Below the pieces are notes generated by a model. The model saw only the letters and a program-made list of their open reading frames with translations. It ran no database searches and was not told where the DNA came from. From Aerococcus agrisoli (GTDB lineage Bacteria; Bacillota; Bacilli; Lactobacillales; Aerococcaceae), in assembly GCF_003797145.1 (NCBI RefSeq), contig NZ_RKMG01000002.1, forward strand, positions 1-64,000: DNA of 64,000 bases. Direction: 5' to 3'. Positions 9,243 to 16,970 of the stretch are shown piece after piece. Numbering within the stretch: the stretch's first letter is position 1; every line of letters begins with the position of its first letter. The position numbers were made by a program, and so were the translations under genes.

Positions 9243-9276
9243 AAAAGCAGTGAAAGGTATCCACCATCTCACTGCT
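9243..9276 (-). terminator. terminator-like hairpin between fabK and fabD
   Basis: An 8-bp stem AGCAGTGA / TCACTGCT with an inner GGT / ACC pair, followed on the minus strand by TTTTCT. The T-tract is short, so it probably acts as a leaky terminator or an mRNA 3-prime-end stabiliser within the operon. Confidence 0.5.
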
Positions 9277-9302
9277 CCACTATGTTCATTAAATTCTTAG
9301 CT

Positions 9303-10259
9303 TTATAGCCATTCACTTGCTTGAGCAGCAATCGTTTCCTTACATACTGTCATATATGATTCAATAATTTCTGATACTGATTCGCGTTTATCTACTAAAC
9401 CAGCAATTTGGCCAGCCATAAACGAACCCGTATCAAGATTACCTTCAACTACAGCACGACGTAACGCCCCCGTACCAATTGCTTCTAAACGATTCCAATC
9501 AGGATTTTCCTTACTAGCTTCTTCTTTTTCCACACGTAAGTATTCTTTGGTCAATTTGTTACGTAATACACGTACTGGATGACCAGTTGTTTCTCCTGTT
9601 AGAACTGTATCAATGTCTTTGGCTTTTAAAATACGGTCTTTAAAGTTGTCATGGGCATTTGATTCGTGAGCGACAACAAAGCGTGTCCCTACTTGAATAC
9701 CAATTGCACCAAGCATGAATGCCGCGGCCATACCACGACCATCACCAATACCACCCGCTGCAATTACCGGAATATTTAATTCCTTCGTTACTTGTGGTAC
9801 CAATGCCATTGTGGTTTGTTTTCCAACATGACCACCAGATTCCATACCTTCAACAATTACTGCATGCACACCTTCACGTTCCATACGTTTGGCTAAACCA
9901 ACGGATGCAACCACGGGAATGACTGAAATACCAGCCGCATTAAATTGATCCATGTATTTACCTGGCGAACCAGCACCTGTTGTGATGATTTTCACACCAG
10001 ATTGACAAATATAAGCAACAACCTCTTCGACATGTTCATTTAACAACATCACGTTGACGGCAAACGGCTTATCTGTCAATTCTTGCATTCTTTCAACTTT
10101 AGCGCGTACCACATCAACCGGATCATGTCCGGTACCAATAACACCAAGACCGCCAGCATTGGAAACTGCTGATGCTAAATCTGCATCCGCAACCCATGCC
10201 ATAGCACCTTGAATGATTGGATAGGTAACGCCTATTCGTTCCCAAAAATCAGTTTTCAC
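9303..10259 (-). CDS. fabK: enoyl-ACP reductase II (FMN-dependent)
   Basis: Flavoprotein that reduces trans-2-enoyl-ACP, the last step of each elongation round. It resembles the 2-nitropropane dioxygenase/FabK fold: N-terminal GAMAWVAD, the GLGVIG turn, the VVEGMESGGHVG flavin region and IAAGGIGDGRG phosphate-binding loop. At 318 residues it matches FabK of streptococci and enterococci. Position between acpP and fabD is the standard one. Organisms relying on FabK are naturally less sensitive to triclosan, but another reductase (FabI) outside the window cannot be excluded. Confidence 0.95.
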   Translation of the reverse strand: MKTDFWERIGVTYPIIQGAMAWVADADLASAVSNAGGLGVIGTGHDPVDVVRAKVERMQELTDKPFAVNVMLLNEHVEEVVAYICQSGVKIITTGAGSPGKYMDQFNAAGISVIPVVASVGLAKRMEREGVHAVIVEGMESGGHVGKQTTMALVPQVTKELNIPVIAAGGIGDGRGMAAAFMLGAIGIQVGTRFVVAHESNAHDNFKDRILKAKDIDTVLTGETTGHPVRVLRNKLTKEYLRVEKEEASKENPDWNRLEAIGTGALRRAVVEGNLDTGSFMAGQIAGLVDKRESVSEIIESYMTVCKETIAAQASEWL

Positions 10260-10306
10260 TTAAGGATTACTTCCTCTCTTAATCGACCAGTAGTATCGGA
10301 CTAGAA

Positions 10307-10534
10307 TTAGTCTTTGTTTGCTTCTACGTAGTCAACTAAATCTTGAACAGTATTGATTTTGTCTTCGTCTTCGATTTCAATATCAAATTCATCTTCAATA
10401 TCGTTGATGATTTGGAATAAGTCTAAAGAATCTGCATCGATATCTTCACGAATGTTGGTAGTAGCTTTCACTTCACCAGCTTCTAAATCTAATTGTTCAG
10501 TGATTAATTCTTGGATTTTTTCTAAAGTAGTCAT
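10307..10534 (-). CDS. acpP: acyl carrier protein
   Basis: Small acidic carrier that holds growing acyl chains on a 4-prime-phosphopantetheine arm. The attachment Ser36 is in DADSLDLF. The start is the ATG at 10534, with a GGAGG ribosome site nine bases upstream, giving 75 residues. An in-frame ATG further upstream would add 33 residues unlike any ACP and would include most of a structured leader, so I reject it. It is the first gene of the fatty-acid operon. There is no fabT or fabH upstream. Confidence 0.95.
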   Translation of the reverse strand: MTTLEKIQELITEQLDLEAGEVKATTNIREDIDADSLDLFQIINDIEDEFDIEIEDEDKINTVQDLVDYVEANKD

Positions 10535-10559
10535 TAATATTTTCCTCCATATTTTAGCT

Positions 10560-10613
10560 AAATCATGTAATGGCGTTTCCTTAAGAAAGCCCTTGTTATC
10601 TTTACAATGATTT
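10560..10613 (-). promoter_or_regulatory. structured RNA element in the acpP leader
   Basis: In the predicted 113-nt leader, AAATCATGTAA (10560-10570) pairs with TTACAATGATTT (10602-10613), 11 bp with one bulge. Inside it GGC-g-TTTC (10572-10579) pairs with GAAAGCC (10585-10591). The element ends about 12 bases before the ribosome site. It could control translation or mRNA stability. It matches no leader family I know. Confidence 0.5.
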
Positions 10614-10653
10614 AACTTTGTTTTAATTGACATCTTTTGTAGTCAATAACGAG

Positions 10654-10682
10654 ATATTAAATTATATAAGTAACTTTGTCAA
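10654..10682 (-). promoter_or_regulatory. promoter of the acpP-fab-acc operon
   Basis: Minus-strand TTGACA (10682-10677), exact 17-bp spacer, TAATAT (10659-10654). Transcription should begin near 10647. Confidence 0.8.
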
Positions 10683-10699
10683 CTAGTTATTAAAACTAG
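10683..10699. promoter_or_regulatory. inverted repeat abutting the fab operon -35 box
   Basis: CTAGTT-ATTAA-AACTAG, six perfect base pairs around five bases. A further AACTAG (10681-10686) overlaps the -35 box and repeats the one at 10694-10699 with a 13-bp period. Candidate operator for a fatty-acid regulator such as FabT, but I do not recognise a clear FabT box. Confidence 0.4.
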
Positions 10700-10705
10700 A
10701 TTACT

Positions 10706-10739
10706 GAAAAATAATAAGCAAGCCCTCGAAAAGGGCTTG
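10706..10739 (-). terminator. hairpin, possible second terminator
   Basis: CAAGCCCT-CGAAA-AGGGCTTG, 8 bp, followed on the minus strand by a T-rich but interrupted stretch (TTATTATTTTT). It lies between the DUF2187 terminator and the fab promoter. The rest of the gene-free stretch 10740-10841 shows nothing I can support. Confidence 0.4.
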
Positions 10740-10841
10740 TAGACTAGTAAAAATAGCATATAAACATTTTAAATGGGCATTTTTTAAAAATACAAATATT
10801 GTACAAACCACTGAATAAGGATTTCTTTTTCTAGACACAAG

Positions 10842-10874
10842 AAAAAAGAGCCTGGAAAATATATTTCCAAGCTC
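10842..10874 (-). terminator. intrinsic terminator of the DUF2187 gene
   Basis: Long stem between GAGCCTGGAAA and TTTCCAAGCTC (one mismatch), followed on the minus strand by six T. It is about 110 bases past the stop codon of the gene at 10984. Confidence 0.8.
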
Positions 10875-10983
10875 CCTGAAATTTTGTTTGATTAAATGTT
10901 TGTGCATCAGATAAGCAATATTGGCATAATGTGCCTACTTACCTGACTGAATGAAAAATGAATATTGCTTGATAGCGAATCTA

Positions 10984-11325
10984 TTAAGAAGGCACCTTAA
11001 CATACTCATCAATATCCTTAAAGTTGACAATTGTCTTAGACTCGCAAATTTCGCGCATCTCTTCATCAGAATATTCCCAATAAATTTTAACAACTGCTGA
11101 GTTTGTTAATAATTTTTCTATCTGTCCGACCATTTTACGTTCACGGAAAGTGAAACGAATTTCATCTCCGATATCTGGTCGTACGGAATCTTTCACAACA
11201 TTAATAACTTCAACTGCTTCGTCATACGGTAGATCTAATAGCGATGCAATTCGCGATTTACTCGTACCACGACGTAATTCAGTTCCGACAAGTACTTGCA
11301 TTTCATCTGTGACTTTAATACTCAT
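10984..11325 (-). CDS. DUF2187 / KOW-like small protein
   Basis: A 113-residue soluble protein. The middle (about residues 50-80: IGDEIRFTFRERKMVGQI, ending in AVVKI) resembles the short KOW/SH3-like barrel of DUF2187 proteins such as Bacillus YkvS. The N-terminal part is helical with an RRGTSKSRIA basic turn that could contact nucleic acid. The C-terminus is acidic. It has its own extended -10 promoter and terminator, so it is a single-gene unit. Function of the family is unknown; a nucleic-acid or ribosome association is only an inference from the KOW-like fold. Confidence 0.6.
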   Translation of the reverse strand: MSIKVTDEMQVLVGTELRRGTSKSRIASLLDLPYDEAVEVINVVKDSVRPDIGDEIRFTFRERKMVGQIEKLLTNSAVVKIYWEYSDEEMREICESKTIVNFKDIDEYVKVPS

Positions 11326-11363
11326 ATATAGCCTCCTAGTTATCCATGCGCCTTCTATTTATT

Positions 11364-11372
11364 ATTATACCA
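11364..11372 (-). promoter_or_regulatory. extended -10 promoter of the DUF2187 gene
   Basis: Minus strand TGG-TATAAT with no clear -35. It lies 39 bases before the start codon, which has an AGGAGG ribosome site. Confidence 0.55.
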
Positions 11373-11425
11373 TATTTTGTATGTTAATTAAAATTTAATG
11401 CCTTGGACCCCTATATATGGAGAAA

Positions 11426-12142
11426 CTATCCCGCTTTTTCAATATCAAAATGCTTGCTGGCTTCACGCCAAGTTAAATTAGACAAATCTGTTTCATGATT
11501 TTTTAAGAAACGGACAACCCAGTCTTGGTTGGTTTTGGCATAATCGCGCAAAATCCAACCCATACCTTTATCCACAAAAAATTCATTGGTTCCCAAGCAA
11601 TTTTCACAGGTAATCGCTAAAAGTGCTGTATCCGTCTTATCCTTCATACCCAGTTGATGAATCATGGACGTACGTTTTAACCAAATATTGTCAGATTTGC
11701 TCAATGAAATCATGTCATCTTTTAGGTCAGGATACTTATGAACCATATGGCCAATTGTTTTTACCAAAGAATCCACTGAATCCCACCACGATTTACTAGT
11801 AATGAGTTGTTTCAGCTTAGGTAAATCTGTTGGTAATAAATATATTTTCATTTCAGCTAAATAATCACAAACGATATATTGAAACTCACGTTCTGCTAAT
11901 TGCCACGTGTCGGCCACAAAATCCCAGTCAATAACTGGTTCATTGGGGGCTATCGTATTTTGGGCCTTGGCTTCTGCTTTTGCTGCCTTCAAATAAGGTT
12001 TTAAAATATCACGTCTAGTTTGACTACGAATACCTAAAAAGGGAAATTTATTACGTTGATACTTAGCCATTGCCGCTGCATCCGGTGTTGCATTGGCGTA
12101 CATTTCTTGGATTAGCATGTCTGCATTTTTCACCCTAGCCAC
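11426..12142 (-). CDS. DNA alkylation repair protein, AlkD-like
   Basis: A 238-residue all-helical protein of the AlkD/AlkC HEAT-like-repeat family, which excises or handles alkylated bases. Typical features are the N-terminal KFPFLGIRSQTRRDI block, the REFQYIVCDYL helix, the SWWDSVDSL motif containing the Trp-Asp pair used in substrate recognition, and the WILRDYAK helix near the C-terminus. Length matches the family (about 230). It follows the nucleoside hydrolase by three bases, so the two are likely cotranscribed. The role in repair is inferred from family membership. Confidence 0.85.
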   Translation of the reverse strand: MARVKNADMLIQEMYANATPDAAAMAKYQRNKFPFLGIRSQTRRDILKPYLKAAKAEAKAQNTIAPNEPVIDWDFVADTWQLAEREFQYIVCDYLAEMKIYLLPTDLPKLKQLITSKSWWDSVDSLVKTIGHMVHKYPDLKDDMISLSKSDNIWLKRTSMIHQLGMKDKTDTALLAITCENCLGTNEFFVDKGMGWILRDYAKTNQDWVVRFLKNHETDLSNLTWREASKHFDIEKAG

Positions 12143-12145
12143 TCC

Positions 12146-13093
12146 TTACTGAATGCCTGCTAGTAAATCTTTGAGTGCGTTTTTGAATGCTTGGCTATCG
12201 ATACGTTCGATGACACGACAATTAGGCGTGCGTTTGAATTCTTCTTCCCAGTCGACAATATTGTAACCACGCGCAAATTGCCCTTGTGTTTCAACATCGA
12301 CATAGTAGTCGGTGGACTGAAGGGTTAATTCTGGTAAGGCAGCAACAGCCGTCAGCAATGAGTCTGTACAGGTTATCCCATCGATACCCCTTTTCGCCAA
12401 TTCAAAAGCGCGGACAAACATGTTGATGTCCAAGAAAAATTTAGACCCTTTTGTTTGAATGGCCTCGATTTCCTCAATATCTTCTTCGTAAATGACACCG
12501 AAGTCTAGGCTGGCATCCCAAGTGACCATAGTTTTCGCTGTAGATGCGTTCAATACGATACGGGCTGCTTCTGGATCGACGTAGAAGTTGTATTCGGCCG
12601 ATACATTCATGTTACCAAGACGGTTGTTAACCCCGCCCATGATCCAAATATGTTTAATATCTTGAGCGATTTCCGGCGCTTTTTTGATGGCCATGGCAAT
12701 GTTTGTTAGGGGTGCTAAGGCAATTAATTCGATTTCTCCTGGATTTGCTTTGACGGTATCAATAATAAAATCAATGGCGTGTTGATCTTCAGGTTTTTGT
12801 TGTGGTTTTGGGAAAACCGCATCCCCCATGCCATTACCACCCTGAATTTCTTCTACAGTATCGTGCACTTCATTCGGCAGGGCAATCATGGGACTTTGGT
12901 AACCTTTATACACAGGTACCTTATAGTCAGGATTGAACGTTTCGATTGTTGTTAAGGCATTGTCTACCTCTTGATCAAACGCTACGTTCCCAGCGACGAT
13001 AGTAATCCCTTCTACTTTAAAATGTTTTAGGGCCATCAAGATGGCTGTAGTGTCGTCTCCTGCTGTATCTGAATCAATAATTACTCTTCTCAC
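12146..13093 (-). CDS. inosine-uridine preferring nucleoside hydrolase family protein
   Basis: Hydrolyses the N-glycosidic bond of nucleosides to free base and ribose, serving nucleoside salvage. The calcium-binding DSDTAGDD motif (residues 7-14) at the N-terminus is the family signature (usually DxDxGxDD), and a second acidic site lies in TCTDSLL near residue 245. At 315 residues it matches IunH/RihA-type enzymes. Substrate preference cannot be read from the sequence. It forms a two-gene unit with the AlkD-like gene. A TATAAT box (13122-13127) lies 30 bases before the start. Confidence 0.88.
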   Translation of the reverse strand: MRRVIIDSDTAGDDTTAILMALKHFKVEGITIVAGNVAFDQEVDNALTTIETFNPDYKVPVYKGYQSPMIALPNEVHDTVEEIQGGNGMGDAVFPKPQQKPEDQHAIDFIIDTVKANPGEIELIALAPLTNIAMAIKKAPEIAQDIKHIWIMGGVNNRLGNMNVSAEYNFYVDPEAARIVLNASTAKTMVTWDASLDFGVIYEEDIEEIEAIQTKGSKFFLDINMFVRAFELAKRGIDGITCTDSLLTAVAALPELTLQSTDYYVDVETQGQFARGYNIVDWEEEFKRTPNCRVIERIDSQAFKNALKDLLAGIQ

Positions 13094-13155
13094 AGAAATT
13101 CCTCCAATAGTTGTTTTCTTTATTATACCCTAGGAACTATGTCAGCCAAAATACA

Positions 13156-13187
13156 GAAAAAAGGTGGCCATAACATGTATGACCACC
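13156..13187 (-). terminator. intrinsic terminator of the csbD-like gene
   Basis: GGTGGCCAT / ATGACCACC stem of nine pairs (one wobble), followed on the minus strand by six T. Confidence 0.85.
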
Positions 13188-13211
13188 ACTTTTATTTTGA
13201 TGTGATTGGAA

Positions 13212-13436
13212 TTATTTTTCGTCGTCTTTATTGGTAAAACCATCTAAACGACCTTGTGCATCAGCTTTCGCATCGTTAAATGCATCCTTAGCTTGGTTGA
13301 CTTTTTCTTCAACTTCGCCACGAGCTTGTTGGCCCTTACCTTTGCCTTCTAATTCTTTGTCTCCAGTAATTTTACCAACTGTTTCGTTGATTGAACCTTT
13401 GATTTTATCAAAAGTACCGTTATTTTCGTTTGACAT
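13212..13436 (-). CDS. CsbD family stress-response protein
   Basis: A 74-residue, highly charged, hydrophilic protein rich in Lys, Glu, Asp and Gly. It shows the CsbD core: FDKIKGSINETVGKITGD, followed by a GKGQQARGEVEEKVNQ helix. CsbD proteins are abundant general-stress proteins of unknown molecular role, often controlled by SigB in Bacillus. No SigB-type promoter is evident here; a TGG-TATACT extended -10 lies upstream. It is flanked by its own promoter and terminator and stands alone. Confidence 0.88.
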   Translation of the reverse strand: MSNENNGTFDKIKGSINETVGKITGDKELEGKGKGQQARGEVEEKVNQAKDAFNDAKADAQGRLDGFTNKDDEK

Positions 13437-13472
13437 AATATCAACCTCTTTTTTAATTTATAGTGTATATAT

Positions 13473-13481
13473 AGTATACCA
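13473..13481 (-). promoter_or_regulatory. extended -10 promoter of the csbD-like gene
   Basis: Minus strand TGG-TATACT, 37 bases before the start codon; no clear -35. Confidence 0.5.
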
Positions 13482-13547
13482 TATATTTAAATGAGTCCTA
13501 ATGATAGCCCTTGCATTTGTAACTTCTTATGCAGGGAAAACCTTTAT

Positions 13548-13577
13548 TTGACCCCTATTGAAAAAATATGTTATAAT
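13548..13577 (+). promoter_or_regulatory. promoter of ssrA
   Basis: TTGACC (13548-13553), 18-bp spacer, TGT-TATAAT (-10 at 13572-13577). The start near 13584 would give a short 5-prime extension before the mature tmRNA end, as expected for a precursor cut by RNase P. Confidence 0.8.
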
Positions 13578-13592
13578 AATGGGTACATTCAC

Positions 13593-13954
13593 GGGGGTGT
13601 TATTGGATTCGACAGGCATAGCCCGGTGTATGACTACTGCTCGGAGGTTACGTCTTCGTATCAACGTTCACAGTTTAAATATAACTGACAAACAAACAAC
13701 AAACACTTTAGCTTTCGCTGCCTAATAACAGCTAGCTAAGATTCGCCCGGCGTCACCTATGCGCTGGTTCCGAGTCCTATTATAGTAGGTTACGTTCTAA
13801 GCTTCCGTCTGGAGTAAGGAAAAGAGATTAATCAGACTAGCAATCTAAGTGGTTTGTAGATTCACCCCTAGTGCGCAAAATTAAGAATCAACTATAGTGG
13901 TAAACGTTGTGCAATCGGAGTGTTTGGACAGGGGTTCAAATCCCCTCACCTCCA
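13593..13954 (+). ncRNA. ssrA: transfer-messenger RNA
   Basis: tmRNA rescues ribosomes stalled on broken mRNA together with SmpB. The 5-prime end GGGGGTG pairs with CACCTCC at the 3-prime end to form the seven-pair acceptor stem; the discriminator is A and the terminal CCA is not encoded. The T-arm GGGGTTCAAATCCCC is intact. The tag frame begins at a GAC resume codon (13687) and ends at TAA (13723), giving a proteolysis tag of Ala plus DKQTTNTLAFAA. Mature length is about 362 nt. smpB and rnr, its partners, are encoded about 3 kb away. A bidirectional terminator follows. Confidence 0.95.
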
Positions 13955-13983
13955 TTCACTTATAAGTTATATAAGTACACATT

Positions 13984-14022
13984 AAAAAACTTGGCTGAGA
14001 TTTTTCTCAGCCAAGTTTTTTT
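13984..14022. terminator. bidirectional terminator between ssrA and the phosphatase gene
   Basis: Thirteen perfect pairs (AACTTGGCTGAGA / TCTCAGCCAAGTT) around TTTT, with T runs on both strands. It ends the tmRNA on the plus strand and the convergent phosphatase gene on the minus strand. Confidence 0.9.
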
Positions 14023-14027
14023 GTCGT

Positions 14028-14756
14028 TTAAGACATATCTGAATGATCTAAATCTGTTTCTTCTTCATTAATTTCTTCCACTGCAAAGTGATCTGTTTGG
14101 TTGAATGCTTCTAAATGGTATTGGCCATCTTGGTATCTTACGATAGATACACTTGCATTATCCAACATTGCATCAATTTCAAATTGTGGAATTAATTCAT
14201 GAATCATATTACGAATGGTCATACCATGACTCACGATCAAGATTTTCTTATCTGTCTCGCGATGTTTCGTAATCACATCTATTAAGCCTAATTCAACACG
14301 CATCCAAAACTCCATAAAGTTTTCAGCGTCATGATAAGGGTCCATTTCCTTGAAAGTATCTAATTCTAAACGCACACTTTCATCAGTGGTAAAACCAGTG
14401 TACTCACCTGCTTTTTCGGTAGCAACAGCTGTTACTTTGTCCCAAAGGTCTTTTGCTTCTAACCCTTCAAAAGAACCGAAAAAGACTTCTCTAAATTCTG
14501 GACGTTTTTCAATTTGTATATCTTTGGCAGTTGCGTGATTTTCATCTAAAATCAGTTCTGCTGTTTTCACCGTACGTTGTAAATCACTGGTATATACAGC
14601 TGAAAATTCAACATCAGCTAACCCGCGACCACTTCGACGTACGTCTGCTTCACCGCGTGGCGTTAATGGCGCATCTGCCCATCCTTGCATGCGTCCGTAA
14701 TAATTTAAATACGTTTCTCCATGGCGCATGAAGTAAATCGTCACACCTTTTGACAT
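14028..14756 (-). CDS. histidine phosphatase family protein
   Basis: A 242-residue phosphoglycerate-mutase-like phosphatase. The catalytic phospho-histidine motif is FMRHGET (Arg11, His12), with the partner Glu region REVFFGSFEG and the second His in VSHGMTIR. Members include cofactor-dependent phosphoglycerate mutases and broad phosphatases. The glycolytic mutase in this window is the unrelated gpmI, and this protein lacks clear dPGM length and core features, so a general phosphatase role is more likely. The C-terminus is acidic. It follows fbp by 17 bases and is probably cotranscribed. Confidence 0.85.
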   Translation of the reverse strand: MSKGVTIYFMRHGETYLNYYGRMQGWADAPLTPRGEADVRRSGRGLADVEFSAVYTSDLQRTVKTAELILDENHATAKDIQIEKRPEFREVFFGSFEGLEAKDLWDKVTAVATEKAGEYTGFTTDESVRLELDTFKEMDPYHDAENFMEFWMRVELGLIDVITKHRETDKKILIVSHGMTIRNMIHELIPQFEIDAMLDNASVSIVRYQDGQYHLEAFNQTDHFAVEEINEEETDLDHSDMS

Positions 14757-14773
14757 TAATAATTCCTCCTTGG

Positions 14774-16747
14774 TTATACTACTCTAGGTCTTATTGTACC
14801 ATTTCTGTAGGCTTGTAGTAATTTTTTCAACTGAATTACTTGGTCTTTTAATTTAACCCCTACATCTGTTTGGCGTACTTTTAAGCGATCTAGTTCTTTA
14901 TCAACGATCCGTCTTGTTGACACAATATCCGTTTCATTTTCAACGGCATCTTCAATACTAGAGAACGGTTGGTGGCTAACTAATAACATCCCAAATGAAT
15001 TGTATAGTAGCGTGTAGCCTGCAAGTCCAGTTGTTGGTTGATACGCTTTTGAGAATCCCCCATCAATGACCAATAATTTCCCTTCAGCTTTGATTGGATC
15101 TTCACCCTTACGTTCCTTAACCGGCGTATGGCCATTCACAATATGCCCCTTGTCGGCTGGTACCCCAAACTCCTCCAAAATACTTTCGGCACAAGCTTTA
15201 TCATTACGCAATTGGTAGTAAATATTTTTCGGTTCTTCATGTGTTTCCGCATCTTCAATATAATAACGCTCAAAAGTCGTCATTTTTGTTTTTCCAAAAA
15301 GAGACGAACCTTCACCTTGCCATATATACCACATATAATCCAAATCAGGGTTGGCATCCTCATCCGGTCCCTTAGACGCATATGCTTGACGCATAGCCTT
15401 CTCAAATTGATCCAGTAAGGCTCTACCGGCATACGCACGACCATGGATGACAACTAGCTTAAAGGACTTATCCTCATTCATCGGGATACAACCATGGTAC
15501 AACAAGTTATCATTATACACTTTATATAATGAACCCTTGCTATATAGGTAGGCAATATGCTTTTGCAGACGTTCCGAATTTAAGAATCCAGCTTGTAATT
15601 TCGCCATCACGTACTCTTCATCTTCAGTTAATTTGAACGGATCATTAGGGTCAATTGTTGGAAAAACAGTATTCTTCAATGGATATGTTTTGCCATCGAC
15701 TACGACTGTACCCTTTTCATAATCTATTTTATCCAAAAACAGACGGTTATCCGTGTGAAATTCAGGATGACGTTGGATTACTTGCGCTTCTAATTTGAAT
15801 TGAATGATGGTGATTGCTTGTTGCATTTTAGCAATTTGCTTAATTTCTTCAGGGAAATGATCTACTGATTCGTCGATTTTCGGTAAAAATTCATTAATCC
15901 CCTCATCAGGATAAGTTGTTTCAGCAAAGGCTACTAATGGACGCAAAGAAATACCATAGCCATCTTCAATGATTTCTAGGTTATCGTAACGCGCACAAAT
16001 ACGTAATACATTGGCAATTAAAACGCGCGAACCTGAGGCAGCACCCATCCAAATGGCATCATGGTTGCCCCATTGGATGTCGATTGATTTTTGTTGGGCC
16101 AATAAGTCGATAATTTTATCCGGAGATGGACCACGGTCATAGATATCACCTAACACATGCAAATGATCCACCACTAACTCACGCATTAATTCAGATAAAG
16201 CTGAAATCAAGCGATTTGCTGCACCTAATTCAATCACATTTTGGATAATATTCCAATAGTAAGACCCTTTATTGGTCAGAACTGAATCCTTGAAAATCAA
16301 TTCGTCCAAAATATACGACATATCAGCAGGCATCGCTTTACGAACTTTAGAACGTGTATATTTTGACACTACGAATTGCGCCAATTCTATCATGCGTGAA
16401 ATCGTAAGCGTGTAAAATTCATTACGTGCTGCTTCATCATGAACATCTTTTAAAATGCTCGCTAACTTTTCTTCAGGATAGTAGACGATGGTTGCTAATT
16501 GATTCATTTCGCTAGTTGATAAGCGATTTTGAAAAACTTCTCTAATTTTTTCTTTGATATTACCAGAGCCATTACGAATTACATGAGACACTGAATCATA
16601 TTCACCATGTAAATCACTAATGAAATGTTCGGTTGCTTTTGGTAACTCCATAATTGCTTCTAGGTTGATGATTTCAGTTGTTACTGAAGCTATATCCGGA
16701 AATTGTTCAGATAATAATAGTAAGTATCGATCATTATAATTCATCAA
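14774..16747 (-). CDS. fbp: class III fructose-1,6-bisphosphatase
   Basis: Hydrolyses fructose-1,6-bisphosphate to fructose-6-phosphate for gluconeogenesis. At 657 residues it matches the large Firmicute class III enzyme, which is unrelated to the class I and II types. The metallophosphoesterase core is visible: FISDLHGEYD near residue 41, HVLGDIYDRGPSPD, WGNHDAIWMG, and a late NGHTPVKE His motif. It stands upstream of a histidine phosphatase and opposite ssrA. The ribosome site is weak. A hairpin lies in the upstream gap. Confidence 0.95.
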   Translation of the reverse strand: MMNYNDRYLLLLSEQFPDIASVTTEIINLEAIMELPKATEHFISDLHGEYDSVSHVIRNGSGNIKEKIREVFQNRLSTSEMNQLATIVYYPEEKLASILKDVHDEAARNEFYTLTISRMIELAQFVVSKYTRSKVRKAMPADMSYILDELIFKDSVLTNKGSYYWNIIQNVIELGAANRLISALSELMRELVVDHLHVLGDIYDRGPSPDKIIDLLAQQKSIDIQWGNHDAIWMGAASGSRVLIANVLRICARYDNLEIIEDGYGISLRPLVAFAETTYPDEGINEFLPKIDESVDHFPEEIKQIAKMQQAITIIQFKLEAQVIQRHPEFHTDNRLFLDKIDYEKGTVVVDGKTYPLKNTVFPTIDPNDPFKLTEDEEYVMAKLQAGFLNSERLQKHIAYLYSKGSLYKVYNDNLLYHGCIPMNEDKSFKLVVIHGRAYAGRALLDQFEKAMRQAYASKGPDEDANPDLDYMWYIWQGEGSSLFGKTKMTTFERYYIEDAETHEEPKNIYYQLRNDKACAESILEEFGVPADKGHIVNGHTPVKERKGEDPIKAEGKLLVIDGGFSKAYQPTTGLAGYTLLYNSFGMLLVSHQPFSSIEDAVENETDIVSTRRIVDKELDRLKVRQTDVGVKLKDQVIQLKKLLQAYRNGTIRPRVV

Positions 16748-16787
16748 TTAGTCACTCGCTTTCTTTTCATCATCTTATCATACCCAT

Positions 16788-16822
16788 CACCCTAAGCACG
16801 CTGAGATACTTGCACTTAGGTG
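16788..16822 (-). other. hairpin upstream of fbp
   Basis: CAC-c-CTAAG-like sequence pairs with CTTAGGTG across an 18-base loop (about eight pairs with one bulge), 41 bases upstream of fbp. No T-tract follows. Role unknown. Confidence 0.3.
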
Positions 16823-16921
16823 CACATGACGTGATAACAGATTACTTGTATTCTACCATGAAAGTGCCTTCATTTTTCAAATCTTTGTCTTTCTTTTTTT
16901 AAGAAAACCGATTCCCTAGTA

Positions 16922-16963
16922 TAAAAAAACATGCCCGGTCAACAAATCATTCACCGGGCATGT
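16922..16963 (-). terminator. intrinsic terminator of the est-rnr-smpB operon
   Basis: Eleven perfect pairs (ACATGCCCGGT / ACCGGGCATGT) followed on the minus strand by seven T. Confidence 0.9.
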
Positions 16964-16970
16964 TACACTG

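Noticed and set aside
10535..10633. Upstream extension of acpP by 33 residues
   Set aside because: The extra residues resemble no ACP, and the ribosome site fits only the ATG at 10534.
10701..10907. 68-residue open frame on the minus strand
   Set aside because: It runs through two terminator-like hairpins, has no ribosome site and no recognisable protein character.
13491..13688. 65-residue plus-strand open frame ahead of the tmRNA tag
   Set aside because: It overlaps the ssrA promoter and the 5-prime part of tmRNA.
14028..14756. Cofactor-dependent phosphoglycerate mutase (gpmA)
   Set aside because: It has the RHG motif but not the conserved gpmA core blocks, and the glycolytic mutase gpmI is present.
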